A stretch of 64,000 nucleotides of DNA from assembly GCA_030068145.1 (NCBI GenBank), contig JAPJBO010000732.1, positions 1 to 64,000 on the forward strand, written 5' to 3'. How positions within the stretch are numbered: the first letter of the stretch is position 1; every line of letters begins with the position of its first letter. Made by a program: the position numbers and the translations under genes. The notes beneath the pieces are model-generated. The model saw only the letters and a program-made list of their open reading frames with translations, was not told the DNA's origin and made no database searches. Below, one piece after another: positions 30,730 through 42,300 of this stretch. This stretch comes from Diplonema papillatum (lineage: Eukaryota; Euglenozoa; Diplonemea; Diplonemida; Diplonemidae).

Positions 30730-31212
30730 TTAGTTTCGGAAAATATTTGATGATGTCTCCCGGCTGTTCATGGCGAACTTGCGAATATTAGTTTCGGAAA
30801 ATATTTGATGATGTCTCCCGGCTGTTCATGGCGAACTTGCGAATATTAGTTTCGGAAAATATTTGATGATGTCTCCCGGCTGTTCATGGCGAACTTGCGA
30901 ATATTAGTTTCGGAAAATATTTGATGATGTCTCCCGGCTGTTCATGGCGAACTTGCGAATATTAGTTTCGGAAAATATTTGATGATGTCTCCCGGCTGTT
31001 CATGGCGAACTTGCGAATATTAGTTTCGGAAAATATTTGATGATGTCTCCCGGCTGTTCATGGCGAACTTGCGAATATTAGTTTCGGAAAATATTTGATG
31101 ATGTCTCCCGGCTGTTCATGGCGAACTTGCGAATATTAGTTTCGGAAAATATTTGATGACGTCTCCCGGCTGTTCATGGCGAACTTGCGAATATTAGTTT
31201 CGGAAAATATTT
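30730..31212 (+). repeat. 58-bp satellite array, left half (~8 units)
   Basis: Unit TTAGTTTCGGAAAATATTTG, ATGATGTCTCCCGGCTGTTC, ATGGCGAACTTGCGAATA, repeated with almost no variation (one unit has GACGTCTC). The array is cut by a T-element at 31213 and resumes at 32179. Confidence 0.97.
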
Positions 31213-32178
31213 CGAGACTGGAGGTCCTATGAACATGCAATGTGAATAGCCTCTATTCGAGCCAACCCCACTTTTAAAAGTGTATTGTTTTTGAACTAGA
31301 TAATAGCGCGGAGCTGGCTTTTTCTCCCCCTGGGAAAATGTATATGGGTGGCAGAGTGAGCGGGTGTCGGCCTTCAGGCCGGTGTGTCCGGGTTCAAACC
31401 CCGCCCATGACACTTTTCCGGTCGAAGATTATTTCGAGGTTTGCTGTCGTTTCGGGGCCTGATGTGCCCGAAATTTGCGTTTTTTGCGGAGTTTCTCAGC
31501 CCCCCGGAGAAATACCGGAGGGGGGGGCGGCGGGAAAAGGCTGCCCCAGGGCGGCCCCCCCCCGTGCTGGGCCCCGGGTACGAGGCCAAACTTTACACCC
31601 GAACTTAGCTTCGCCCGGACTTTGTTTCGCCCGAACTTAGCTTCACCCGAGCTTTGCTTCGCCCGAACTTTGCTTCACCTAACTTTGCTCACCCGAACTT
31701 AGCTTCGCCCGAACTTTGTTTCGCCCGAACTTTGTTTCGCCCGAACTTAGCTTCACCAGAACTTTGCTTCACCCGAACTTAGCTTCGCCCGAACTTTGCT
31801 TCACCAGAACTTAGCTTCGCCCGAACTTTGCTTCACCCGAACTTAGCTTCGCCGAACTTTGTTTCGCCCGATCTTAGCTTCACCAGAACGTCCGAACTTT
31901 GCTTCACCCAGAACTTAGCTTCGCCCGGACTTTGTTTCGCCCGAACTTAGCTTCACCTTCGCCCGAACTTTGCTTCACCAGAACTTTGCTCACCCGAACT
32001 TAGCTTCGCCCGAACTTTGCTTCGCCCGAACTTTGTTTCGCCCGAACTTAGCTTCACCCGAACTTTGCTTCACCAGAACTTAGCATTGCCCGAACTTAGC
32101 TTCGCCCGAGCTTTGCTGTTCCCCGACCTTTAACTGCTGCCTCCAGTCTCGCCACGCGCCGGCCTTAGCCGAGCGCAC
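31213..32178 (+). mobile_element. T-element, copy inside the 58-bp satellite
   Basis: Starts CGAGACTGGAGGTCCTATGA and ends CGCCGGCCTTAGCCGAGCGC plus AC. The tRNA-like module at about 31347-31412 has TGGCAGAGTGAGCGG, a hairpin around CCTTCAGG and GGGTTCAAACCCC. The right half is an array of CCCGAACTTTGCTTCACC / AGAACTTAGCTTCG units of roughly 15-20 bp. It is nearly identical to the copy at 34786-35735, so one of the two is recent. The satellite word AAAATATTTGATG is split with a T-rich base or two repeated at the junctions. Confidence 0.8.
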
Positions 32179-32633
32179 TTAATTGATGATGTCTCCCGGC
32201 TGTTCATGGCGAACTTGCGAATATTAGTTTCGGAAAATATTTGATGATGTCTCCCGGCTGTTCATGGCGAACTTGCGAATATTAGTTTCGGAAAATATTT
32301 GATGATGTCTCCCGGCTGTTCATGGCGAACTTGCGAATATTAGTTTCGGAAAATATTTGATGATGTCTCCCGGCTGTTCATGGCGAACTTGCGAATATTA
32401 GTTTCGGAAAATATTTGATGATGTCTCCCGGCTGTTCATGGCGAACTTGCGAATATTAGTTTCGGAAAATATTTGATGATGTCTCCCGGCTGTTCATGGC
32501 GAACTTGCGAATATTAGTTTCGGAAAATATTTGATGATGTCTCCCGGCTGTTCATGGCGAACTTGCGAATATTAGTTTCGGAAAATATTTGATGATGTCT
32601 CCCGGCTGTTCATGGCGAACTTGCGAATATTGA
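32179..32633 (+). repeat. 58-bp satellite array, right half (~8 units)
   Basis: Continuation of the array at 30730 with the same unit and phase after the inserted T-element. It ends at GCGAATATTGAG, where unrelated sequence starts. Confidence 0.97.
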
Positions 32634-32734
32634 GTTGGAGAGGATTCTGCGATAGAGTTTCGATCCAGATTCCGAAATCGCGCCAAGAGAGTCCTAGTTT
32701 CTGCCGAGCGGCACGCAGAAGCCGAGCGGCTCGC

Positions 32735-33878
32735 AACCAACAACCGTCGCCACCCGCATGCAATAGGGTCGAGTGTTGCAGCCTTACAAACACGAGCTGC
32801 CGACACAACTTTCGAAGGGCTTTCGAGATGTATCCCCGATCCTTAACGGTGCAGTAGTAAACTAGTAAGCTACCTTTTGTACGCCGTACCTTTTGCACTA
32901 CTAAAAATTTTTCGAGACTGGAGGTCCCATGAACATGCAATGTGAATAGCCTCTATTCGAGCCAACCCGGCTTTTCTTCATGAAAAAAGTGTATTGTTTT
33001 TGGAAAGAGCCGGGCAAGCTTTTTTTTTCCTCGCAGAAGGTATGCGGGTGGCAGAGTGACCGGGCGCCGGCCTTCAGGCCGGTGAGTCCGGGTTCGAACC
33101 CCGCCCATGACATTTTTCCGGTCGAAGATTGTTTTCGAGGTTTGTTGCGTTTCGGGGTCAAATGTGCCCGAAAATTGCGTTTTTGGCGGAGTTTCTCAGT
33201 ATCTCGCGGTATTTGGGTCACCCCGGGAAACGGAGTCGGGCGGCCGAGCTTGCCATCACAGGCCAAACTTGCTACGAGAACCGAACTTTGCTTCACCAGA
33301 ACTCAGCTTCGTGCGAACTTTGCTTCGTCCGAACTCAGCTGCGCCCGTACCAGAATTTAGCATCGCCCGAACTTTGCTTCGCCAGAACTTAACTTCGCCC
33401 GAGCGTTGCTTCGCCCGAACTCAGCTGCGCCCGAACTTTGCTTCACCAGAACTTAGCTCCACCCGAACTTAGGATCACTCGAACTCATTATCGTTCGAAC
33501 TGAGCTTCACCAGAACTTAGCTCCGCCCGAAGTTTTGCTTCGCCGGGGGGCGGCGGGGGGGGCGCCCACCCGGGTACCAGCGCCAAACTTTTCCCGCACT
33601 CGGTGGGTCGGGGGGGGTCCGGGGGGGGTGTCCCCCCCCGGGTACGAGCACCGACCTTGGCTTCACCCGGACTTTACACCCTGGCCGAACTTCGCTTCGT
33701 GCCCGAACTGTTTTTTAGTACCAGCGCAGCCTGAGCGCTTAGCAACGCCCGAACTAAGCATCACTCGAACTTAGCTTCACCAGCATTGCCCGAACTTAGC
33801 TTCGCCCGAACTTTACTGTTCCCCGAACTTTAACTGCTGCCTCCAGTCTCGCCACGCGCCGGCCTTAGCCGAGCGCAC
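32735..33878 (+). mobile_element. T-element, longer copy
   Basis: The left part (CGCAACCAACAACCGTCGCC, CGAGTGTTGCAGCC, TTAACGGTGCAGTAGTAAAC) matches copy 1 at 28570-28700, then CGAGACTGGAGGTCCCATGA at 32913 starts the part shared with the shorter copies. The tRNA-like module is at about 33046-33110 with a fully paired GCCGGCC TTCA GGCCGGT stem and GGGTTCGAACCCC. The CCCGAACTT array is more degenerate and interrupted by G/C-rich blocks near 33541-33650. Confidence 0.75.
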
Positions 33879-34062
33879 GTACCAACATGGCTTGTACAGT
33901 GTCCCGCGCTCCAAAAAAAAAAAAAGGACCAAACAAACAACGGAGTAAACAGCGGGTACAAAGAACCCCTGTACTACCTGCAGGATTAGGCCGTCTAGCC
34001 TCGCCTAGGCTGCAGTAAAAGTTCCGCCAGACAGAACAGAGAACAGAACATTTTTTGTTGTC

Positions 34063-34134
34063 GGGTAGGTAGCTCAGTGGTAGAGCATTCGGCTGCAATC
34101 CGAATGGTCCCTGGTTCGAACCCGGGTCTGCCCT
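34063..34134 (+). tRNA. tRNA-Cys (anticodon GCA)
   Basis: A complete 72-base cloverleaf: acceptor stem GGGTAGG with TCTGCCC, D arm GCTC/GAGC, anticodon stem TTCGG/CCGAA around CTGCAAT (anticodon GCA), T arm CCTGG TTCGAAC CCGGG, and discriminator U as expected for tRNA-Cys. No intron. It decodes UGC and UGU. The pol III terminator follows directly. It sits among tRNA-derived repeats but, unlike them, pairs correctly in every stem. Confidence 0.93.
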
Positions 34135-34140
34135 CTTTTT
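34135..34140 (+). terminator. Pol III terminator of tRNA-Cys
   Basis: A run of five T (CTTTTT) starts one base after the discriminator. Confidence 0.85.
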
Positions 34141-34785
34141 GTTCCGCGTGGCAAGTTGGTTCGATTCCCCCGGTCCGAATTTTTTTTTGTGTGCGATTTT
34201 TCGGTGTGAAAAGCAGCCGTCTGGAAATTATTTTTGAGGTGTCTTTTTGGGAAATCTTTTGGTTTTCGAGTAGTTCTGGGATGCGCGATTATGGGCAAGC
34301 TGCCAGCTAGCCCAGCGATCAAAACCTGACCCCCTCCTGGATGCAGAGAGAAAAAAAACCGATCTCCAGGACCCCATTTTTCCGGGTGCCGACCTCCATT
34401 TCCGGGGGGGGGGTCGGTCAAAATTTTTATCCGACCAAATATTCGGAAAGCCCTGTCCTCAACGGATTCAAACGTGTCCTCAAAATCTCGAAACCGACCA
34501 TTTTCGGACCTGCAGATGGAAATTTTCGGCAGAAATCCGAAAAAAGCCGAAATCTGTGACACTTTTTCGTGGAATGGGTGATAATCCAAGCCCTTAGATC
34601 TTTCCATTATAGCAATGTGAGATTTAGCTACTGGGGGGGGGCTAATTACTATTGAACCGTATAATACAATTGAACCGTATAATACAATTGAACTTTTTTT
34701 TCGGGGAATCGGCGCATCCCAACCGTATAATACAATTGAATTGTAATGTTACGGGAATTTGTAGTTTTTACACGTGTGAATTTTT
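34141..34785. other. Non-coding stretch after tRNA-Cys
   Basis: Right after the terminator lies GTGGCAAGTTGGTTCGATTC plus CCCC, which looks like the A- and B-boxes of another tRNA joined by deletion. Further on is AT-rich sequence with three copies of a word like ACCGTATAATACAATTGAA (34655-34740). No gene seen. Confidence 0.5.
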
Positions 34786-35735
34786 CGAGACTGGAGGTCC
34801 TATGAACATGCAATGTGAATAGCCTCTATTCGAGCCAACCCCACTTTTAAAAGTGTATTGTTTTTGAACTAGATAATAGCGCGGAGCTGGCTTTTTCTCC
34901 CCCTGGGAAAATGTATATGGGTGGCAGAGTGAGCGGGTGTCGGCCTTCAGGCCGGTGTGTCCGGGTTCAAACCCCGCCCATGACACTTTTCCGGTCGAAG
35001 ATTATTTCGAGGTTTGCTGTCGTTTCGGGGCCTGATGTGCCCGAAATTTGCGTTTTTTGCGGAGTTTCTCAGCCCCCCGGAGAAATACCGGAGGGGGGGG
35101 CGGCGGGAAAAGGCTGCCCCAGGGCGGCCCCCCCCCGTGCTGGGCCCCGGGTACGAGGCCAAACTTTACACCCGAACTTAGCTTCGCCCGGACTTTGTTT
35201 CGCCCGAACTTAGCTTCACCCGAGCTTTGCTTCGCCCGAACTTTGCTTCACCTAACTTTGCTCACCCGAACTTAGCTTCGCCCGAACTTTGTTTCGCCCG
35301 AACTTTGTTTCGCCCGAACTTTGCTTCACCCGAACTTAGCTTCGCCCGAACTTTGCTTCACCAGAACTTAGCTTCGCCCGAACTTTGCTTCACCCGAACT
35401 TAGCTTCGCCGAACTTTGTTTCGCCCGATCTTAGCTTCACCAGAACGTCCGAACTTTGCTTCACCCAGAACTTAGCTTCGCCCGGACTTTGTTTCGCCCG
35501 AACTTAGCTTCACCTTCGCCCGAACTTTGCTTCACCAGAACTTTGCTCACCCGAACTTAGCTTCGCCCGAACTTTGCTTCGCCCGAACTTTGTTTCGCCC
35601 GAACTTAGCTTCACCCGAACTTTGCTTCACCAGAACTTAGCATTGCCCGAACTTAGCTTCGCCCGAACTTCGCTGTTCCCCGAACTTTAACTGCTGCCTC
35701 CAGTCTCGCCACGCGCCGGCCTTAGCCGAGCGCAC
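34786..35735 (+). mobile_element. T-element, near-identical twin of the 31213 copy
   Basis: Matches 31213-32178 almost base for base, including the tRNA-like module (about 34920-34985) and the order of repeat units, with one small indel in the array. Ends CCTTAGCCGAGCGCACGTAC. Confidence 0.85.
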
Positions 35736-35780
35736 GTACTCTAGTGGCACTACACGGAGTGCTCCGGCACCGGGTGGGGC

Positions 35781-35871
35781 TTAAACTGGGTGGGTTCCCG
35801 CAAAAACAGTGCCACTGTTTTCACACTGGATTTGCGGGAACCCACACCCGACATTTCGATCGCACAGTTAA
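35781..35871. mobile_element. 91-bp TTAA-bounded inverted element upstream of gene C
   Basis: Begins TTAAACTG and ends CACAGTTAA. Inside, GGTTCCCGCAAAAACAGTG pairs with CACTGGATTTGCGGGAACC across a short loop. TTAA at both ends is the target preference of piggyBac-type transposons, but the element encodes nothing and its family is not proven. Confidence 0.7.
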
Positions 35872-35924
35872 GTCCTCCCCCGCTGCTGGAGCGCACCGTG
35901 TTGTTAACCATTTCTACCAATGAA

Positions 35925-36329
35925 CCCACTACTTGTGAAAGCCTTTACTACTGCACTGTGTTGTACCCCGTGCCGAAACATGCAATTCTTCCCCTGAGTC
36001 AACGTAATCAGGAAGACATCCTCAACGCGGTCTTATCACAGCGTGCGTGAAGAGACTGCCAAGAGTGCCAGCGTTCCCAGTTAACCCGGCACCCTGCACA
36101 GGGGCCGGGTTAACTGAGAACAACGGCAGACGACACATACTACAACTACTATTTGTGCAGTCTATCGTCACAGATTGTTGCTGCATATCAAGTTCAAACT
36201 ACTACTACTACTACTACTACTACCTCTGGCCCTGACCGAATCTGACCGAGCTGACCGGATCCGGAAATTCCCTATATAATACCCTGAACGAAAGGAAACA
36301 AAAAAGAAAGGGCCGAGGAAAGCAGCGTA
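35925..36329 (+). promoter_or_regulatory. 5' flank of gene C, shared with gene B
   Basis: The same ordered blocks as upstream of gene B (GTGAAAGCCTTTACTACTGC; AATCAGGAAGACATCCTCAA; CCCGGCACCCTGCACAGGGG; GGGCCGAGGAAAGCAGCG just before the ATG). It differs by an insertion of about 180 bases holding a CTA microsatellite (36199-36223). Confidence 0.5.
36199..36223 (+). repeat. CTA microsatellite
   Basis: Eight or so CTA/ACT triplets in the 5' flank of gene C, absent from the matching flank of gene B. Confidence 0.95.
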
Positions 36330-39300
36330 ATGATGGCCCAGAGACTGGCGGCGCTGTGCGCTCTCGCGGCCAGCGCGTCCGTGGCTCAGGACCTGGTCAC
36401 GGAAATCGAGTCGGGTTGGTTCTTGGGCGCGAGCGGCGTCTTCTCGGTGTACCTCGGAACTGGCCGGCAGGCGACCGTCTCCGACGTGGCCAGCACCATC
36501 GTTCCCAACTGCCTCGGCGGGGCCTTGCCCGAGCTCGAAGTGAGGGTCAAGTACGCGCCGAAGGCAATGGGATCCTCCGGCGTCTGCATCCCGGTGAGGC
36601 GGGGCAGCGAAGAGTGTGTCTGGGTGACCAACACTACCGACCCGGCGGGCGACTTCGTCCGGGGCCCAGTGGTGGTCGCCGGGGTGACCAGCCCGTTTGT
36701 CGCGGCGGGGGGCGACGTGTTCGAGTTCTTCGGCGAGTACGCCGTCAACGTGCCGGTCTGCGTCCCAGGACCGTCGGGCTCGACAGTGTCCTTGTCCTGG
36801 ACCGCGTCGGTGACCAACCCCGCGGACGGGTTCTGCGTGCAGCCGCAGGACTCGCAAGTCATATCCGGCGACGACGCGCCGGCGATCGACTACTTCGCCA
36901 CCGACGCCGAGCTCCCGCGCCACTCGAGCCGCAAGTTCGTCGCCGAAACCCGGTACGTGCCGGGCTTGGTATGCTGCTGACTGCTGGATCGCCTTATCCC
37001 GAGGGCGCATGTCGCTTTCGCGGCCCAACGCTACGCACTTCTTGTATCGGAAGACGGAAGTCCGGCACCCGACTGCGCTGCAGACGCAGACGTGGTGCTG
37101 ATGAGCCTCACCACCCGCCTCGTCTTTTTAGTACTAACAATCTATGCAGTTGACGCGCGCACTCCCGAGGGCTAGCAGCAGGAATCCACAGGAGGCGACC
37201 CCCCACCACATGTACTCAATGGCAGGTACACACGACGTCATAAAGGAGTCGGGCCTGCGAGAACCTGCAACCCGGCCCGGACTGCGGCACCGAGTGTTTT
37301 TAGTGCTGCGGATTTCAGGCACTCCCCCCGCCTCTCCCGTGGCCGTTTCCTGCACTGCGCTGAGGCATCATGCCATAACGCTCGGGGCGACCCCAGGCAA
37401 GCAGGCAGGCAGAAAGACCCCGAGCAGACAACAGGAAGACGCAGACAGACAGGAAACCCCACGAGGGGGTGCCCTGTAACGATCCAGCTGACATACCCTT
37501 CTCATAAACCAGGGATGTATCCTTTAAGAACCCAGGCTTTCACAAACCCGAGGCGTACCGAACCTGACATGACCCAGGGACATAACACTCCACAAATTTG
37601 GGGTGTTCTCCTGGCAGGCGTACCATATGATAAGATGCCAAACACACCCCCCTCCAATAAAACATTTTTTTTGTATAAGCACCTGCTTTGTAGGAAATGC
37701 TTGAGGAGGCTGCCAGTTGCGATAGATCAAAGGAGGTAAATGTGCTGTAGCCCACACGAAACACAGGTAACCCTGGGTTTAGTGGCGGGCGTAAGCGTTC
37801 AACAAAAAAGACCCACTTTGTAGTTGTATTGTTTTCTCCCCCTCTAGCCTCCTTCGAAATGAGCACAAGGCAGTCCCTCGAGTATTTTGACGTCATCCCG
37901 TACTGTATGCCGGCCCCGAAACCCTGTCTGTGGAGGCCTAAACGGTTTGTGGCGGGTTAAAGGGGCCTCAGAAGGCCCACAAGCGGGCCCAGATGGGGTT
38001 TCGGGGCCAGTAAGGGGTGAAGTCGAAAAGTATTTATTAGTGCAAAGGGGGAGGGGGGTTTTTTTTTTGGCATCGTCTCATATGCTACACCAGGAACGCA
38101 AAATAAACTTCTACCTGCCCTACAGAACACGATTGCAGTGCCACCAACCTTCTGCTTCGCGCGTCCGGCGTGCGTCGACACCAGTGGTTGCGCCGCGAAC
38201 GAGGTCTGCCTGAACGGGTGCTGCAAGACGGGTAGTCAGATGGTCTACGATCTCGGCCTCGGACCGCAGATGGACATCTCCTGCTTGAACGTCTTCAGCT
38301 CGCCTGCTGTAGTCAGCGCTCCTGCAGGCTGCACACCGAGCACCGACGCTGTATGTTTTGCTCTTACTTTTTGTTTGCGTCGAATGAGCCCCTGCGGTGT
38401 AGAAAATACTCGAGGAATCGCGGTATTCTCGGGCGACGCGGGCTGTGGCTGCGTGAATCGGCGGCCGCGGTGGACGGACGGAACGGTGGCTCCAAAGCTC
38501 AATGAAAACATGTCGTGTGCGTCAGTGATTCAACACTTGCTGTTTATGACCCCTGCAGCCGTGCCTTGAAAGACAGTGTCCGAAAACAGGGAGGGGGTTG
38601 GGGGGGGGTCAATGGTAGCAGAATCGGCGATTGACTTCACGTCTTCAGACCAGTGGGACGAGCGACGCCGAAAAGAACGTTTGACCACTGTGCTCGCATG
38701 ACCTACTACCTGCCGAACCAGCAGTTAAAACGCCGAGTTTCACCCGAGCAACCCACTCTCACCAATACAGTATGCGCTGACGCTCGTCGACGCTGTCGAT
38801 TGCAACGAATTTTCCCACATGCTGACACCGCCTTACAACGGCTGCTGTCCCATCAAGAGTGCGGAGGAGTGCGACAACTTCGAGGCATCCGCAACCGCAA
38901 CGAACCGTGTGGTACGCCACTTATTTTTTTAGCCGCATGCAATGTGCGAGGAAACTGAACCGAAGCTTCTGCACTCTACGTTGAACACACCAACACTTTC
39001 TACACACCAGCCACCAACCAAGGCGGCTCGTGCAAGAAGGGATCGAGCCATCGCAGTTGTCAAGTTTGGTGACTCTGGTAGTGGTCGGATGTCAGTTGTC
39101 GAAGCGCCACGGTAGCATAGCGGATAACCGACGCATTCTAGAGGAGTGTACGCGAGTGAGGAAGACGAGCTCCGCGGACTCGTTTTCTCGCATTCTGCGC
39201 CTGTCAAGCCATCCTGCCTCGCTCCGGGTCCCCCGAAGGATTATGCGGCAATACGCGATTATCGTGCGATAGTGCGAATGAAAATGCGACAATTGGCGCC

Positions 39301-42300
39301 AAAATCCCAAATGCGATAATATGCGATAATGCGAATCGTTTGACCACTTGCTTTAGGCTAGAGCAGTGCTGGCTGCAAACGGCCTAGCCAAACTAGCCTA
39401 TGGGACAAAGCCATGGTTTGCCATGCCATCATCTGTCCGTCGAAAAATATAAAGGTGGGGGAGGGGGGGGGTTCTCTGCTATGCCGGCCCAAAGTCTGAC
39501 TGACACGTTCCCCATGATCATTTGCCAATTAACCACCTGAAACCACGTCCAGAATTTGGGTTCGGGGTAGTGGGGGTAGTGCGGTCAACGAAAGCTCGAG
39601 TTCCCCTTTCTACTTCTTCTACTCTCGCGGTGTACGGTTTTTGTTTCACCAAACATGAGAAGCTCGCCACCGTGCAGTAGTAGCAGTTCTAGATGACATC
39701 CAGTTCGTACTTTCCGTACGTCGGCGTGGCGAACGTATCGAACACGTGCCCGCAGTTTCGTACAACGTATTCCACCTTCATGATCTCGACCTTTAGATCT
39801 GGCATGCTGTCACAAAAAACATGTAAAAACACCTCTCACAGTGCATGTGGGCAGCCGGCCGATGCCACCCGACGATTAGCATGCACACAGTTGACCTGAA
39901 GACCGACGCAGTCCTCACGGACAAGCAGTCGGTCTTCTCTTTCAGCTCGTCCTCGGTATGCATTTCTTCCCGCGCTAAGATTTCGTTTCTGAAGGATGCA
40001 TCCGATGCAAATGCGGCAGCAACGGGCACGCATCCTCGCCCTCGCGTTGGTCCCGTCCGCTCTCGAGACTACCTTCGGAAAAGTTGACTGACAGCAATAC
40101 CAGTCCCTTCGGAAAAGTTGACTCACAGCAAGGCCTCTCAAGACCAGTCCCTTCGGAAAAGTTGACTCACAGCAAGACCAGTCCCTTCGGAAAAGTTGAC
40201 TCACAGCAAGACCAGTCCCTTCGGAAAAGTTGACTCACAGCAAGACCAGTCCCTTCGGAAAAGTTGACTCACAGCAAGACCAGTCCCTTCGGAAAAGTTG
40301 ACTCACAGCAAGACCAGTCCCTTCGGAAAAGTTGACTCACAGCAAGACCAGTCCCTTCGGAAAAGTTGACTCACAGCAAGACCAGTCCCTTCGGAAAAGT
40401 TGACTCACAGCAAGACCAGTCCCTTCGGAAAAGTTGACTCACAGCAAGACCAGTCCCTTCGGAAAAGTTGACTCACAGCAAGGCCTCTCAAGACCAGTCC
40501 CTTCGGAAAAAATGACTCACAGCAAGGCCTCTCAAGACCAGTCCCTTCGGAAAAGTTGACTCACAGCAAGGCCTCTCAAGACCAGTCCCTTCGGAAAAGT
40601 TGACTCACAGCAAGACCAGTCCCTTCGGAAAAGTTGACTCACAGCAAGACCAGTCCCTTCGGAAAAGTTGACTCACAGCAAGGCCTCTCAAGACCAGTCC
40701 CTTCGGAAAAGTTGACTCACAGCAAGACCAGTCCCTTCGGAAAAGTTGACTCACAGCAAGACCAGTCCCTTCGGAAAAGTTGACTCACAGCAAGACCAGT
40801 CCCTTCGGAAAAGTTGACTCACAGCAAGACCAGTCCCTTCGGAAAAGTTGACTCACAGCAAGACCAGTCCCTTCGGAAAAGTTGACTCACAGCAAGACCA
40901 GTCCCTTCGGAAAAGTTGACTCACAGCAAGACCAGTCCCTTCGGAAAAGTTGACTCACAGCAAGACCAGTCCCTTCGGAAAAGTTGACTCACAGCAAGAC
41001 CAGTCCCTTCGGAAAAGTTGACTCACAGCAAGACCAGTCCCTTCGGAAAAGTTGACTCACAGCAAGGCCTCTCAAGACCAGTCCCTTCGGAAAAAATGAC
41101 TCACAGCAAGGCCTCTCAAGACCAGTCCCTTCGGAAAAGTTGACTCACAGCAAGGCCTCTCAAGACCAGTCCCTTCGGAAAAGTTGACTCACAGCAAGAC
41201 CAGTCCCTTCGGAAAAGTTGACTCACAGCAAGACCAGTCCCTTCGGAAAAGTTGACTCACAGCAAGGCCTCTCAAGACCAGTCCCTTCGGAAAAGTTGAC
41301 TCACAGCAAGACCAGTCCCTTCGGAAAAGTTGACTCACAGCAAGACCAGTCCCTTCGGAAAAGTTGACTCACAGCAAGACCAGTCCCTTCGGAAAAGTTG
41401 ACTCACAGCAAGACCAGTCCCTTCGGAAAAGTTGACTCACAGCAAGACCAGTCCCTTCGGAAAAGTTGACTCACAGCAAGACCAGTCCCTTCGGAAAAGT
41501 TGACTCACAGCAAGACCAGTCCCTTCGGAAAAGTTGACTCACAGCAAGACCAGTCCCTTCGGAAAAGTTGACTCACAGCAAGACCAGTCCCTTCGGAAAA
41601 GTTGACTCACAGCAAGACCAGTCCCTTCGGAAAAGTTGACTCACAGCAAGACCAGTCCCTTCGGAAAAGTTGACTCACAGCAAGGCCTCTCAAGACCAGT
41701 CCCTTCGGAAAAGTTGACTCACAGCAAGGCCTCTCAAGACCAGTCCCTTCGGAAAAGTTGACTCACAGCAAGGCCTCTCAAGACCAGTCCCTTCGGAAAA
41801 GTTGACTCACAGCAAGACCAGTCCCTTCGGAAAAGTTGACTCACAGCAAGACCAGTCCCTTCGGAAAAGTTGACTCACAGCAAGGCCTCTCAAGACCAGT
41901 CCCTTCGGAAAAGTTGACTCACAGCAAGACCAGTCCCTTCGGAAAAGTTGACTCACAGCAAGACCAGTCCCTTCGGAAAAGTTGACTCACAGCAAGGCCT
42001 CTCAAGACCAGTCCCTTCGGAAAAGTTGACTCACAGCAAGACCAGTCCCTTCGGAAAAGTTGACTCACAGCAAGACCAGTCCCTTCGGAAAAGTTGACTC
42101 ACAGCAAGGCCTCTCAAGACCAGTCCCTTCGGAAAAGTTGACTCACAGCAAGACCAGTCCCTTCGGAAAAGTTGACTCACAGCAAGACCAGTCCCTTCGG
42201 AAAAGTTGACTCACAGCAAGACCAGTCCCTTCGGAAAAGTTGACTCACAGCAAGACCAGTCCCTTCGGAAAAGTTGACTCACAGCAAGACCAGTCCCTTC

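Noticed and set aside
31347-31412. Functional tRNA gene in the T-element
   Set aside because: A- and B-boxes are present but the anticodon arm forms a long perfect hairpin with a 4-base loop and the acceptor does not pair properly; it is a tRNA-derived promoter module.
39690-40029. Minus-strand frame at 39.7-40.0 kb resembling a small secreted protein (MPDLKVEIMKVEYVV)
   Set aside because: The + strand of the same stretch gives two small exons with proper splice sites and phase that align with gene A (ANVSNTC; LDLKTDAVLTDKQSVF), so the minus frame is a shadow.
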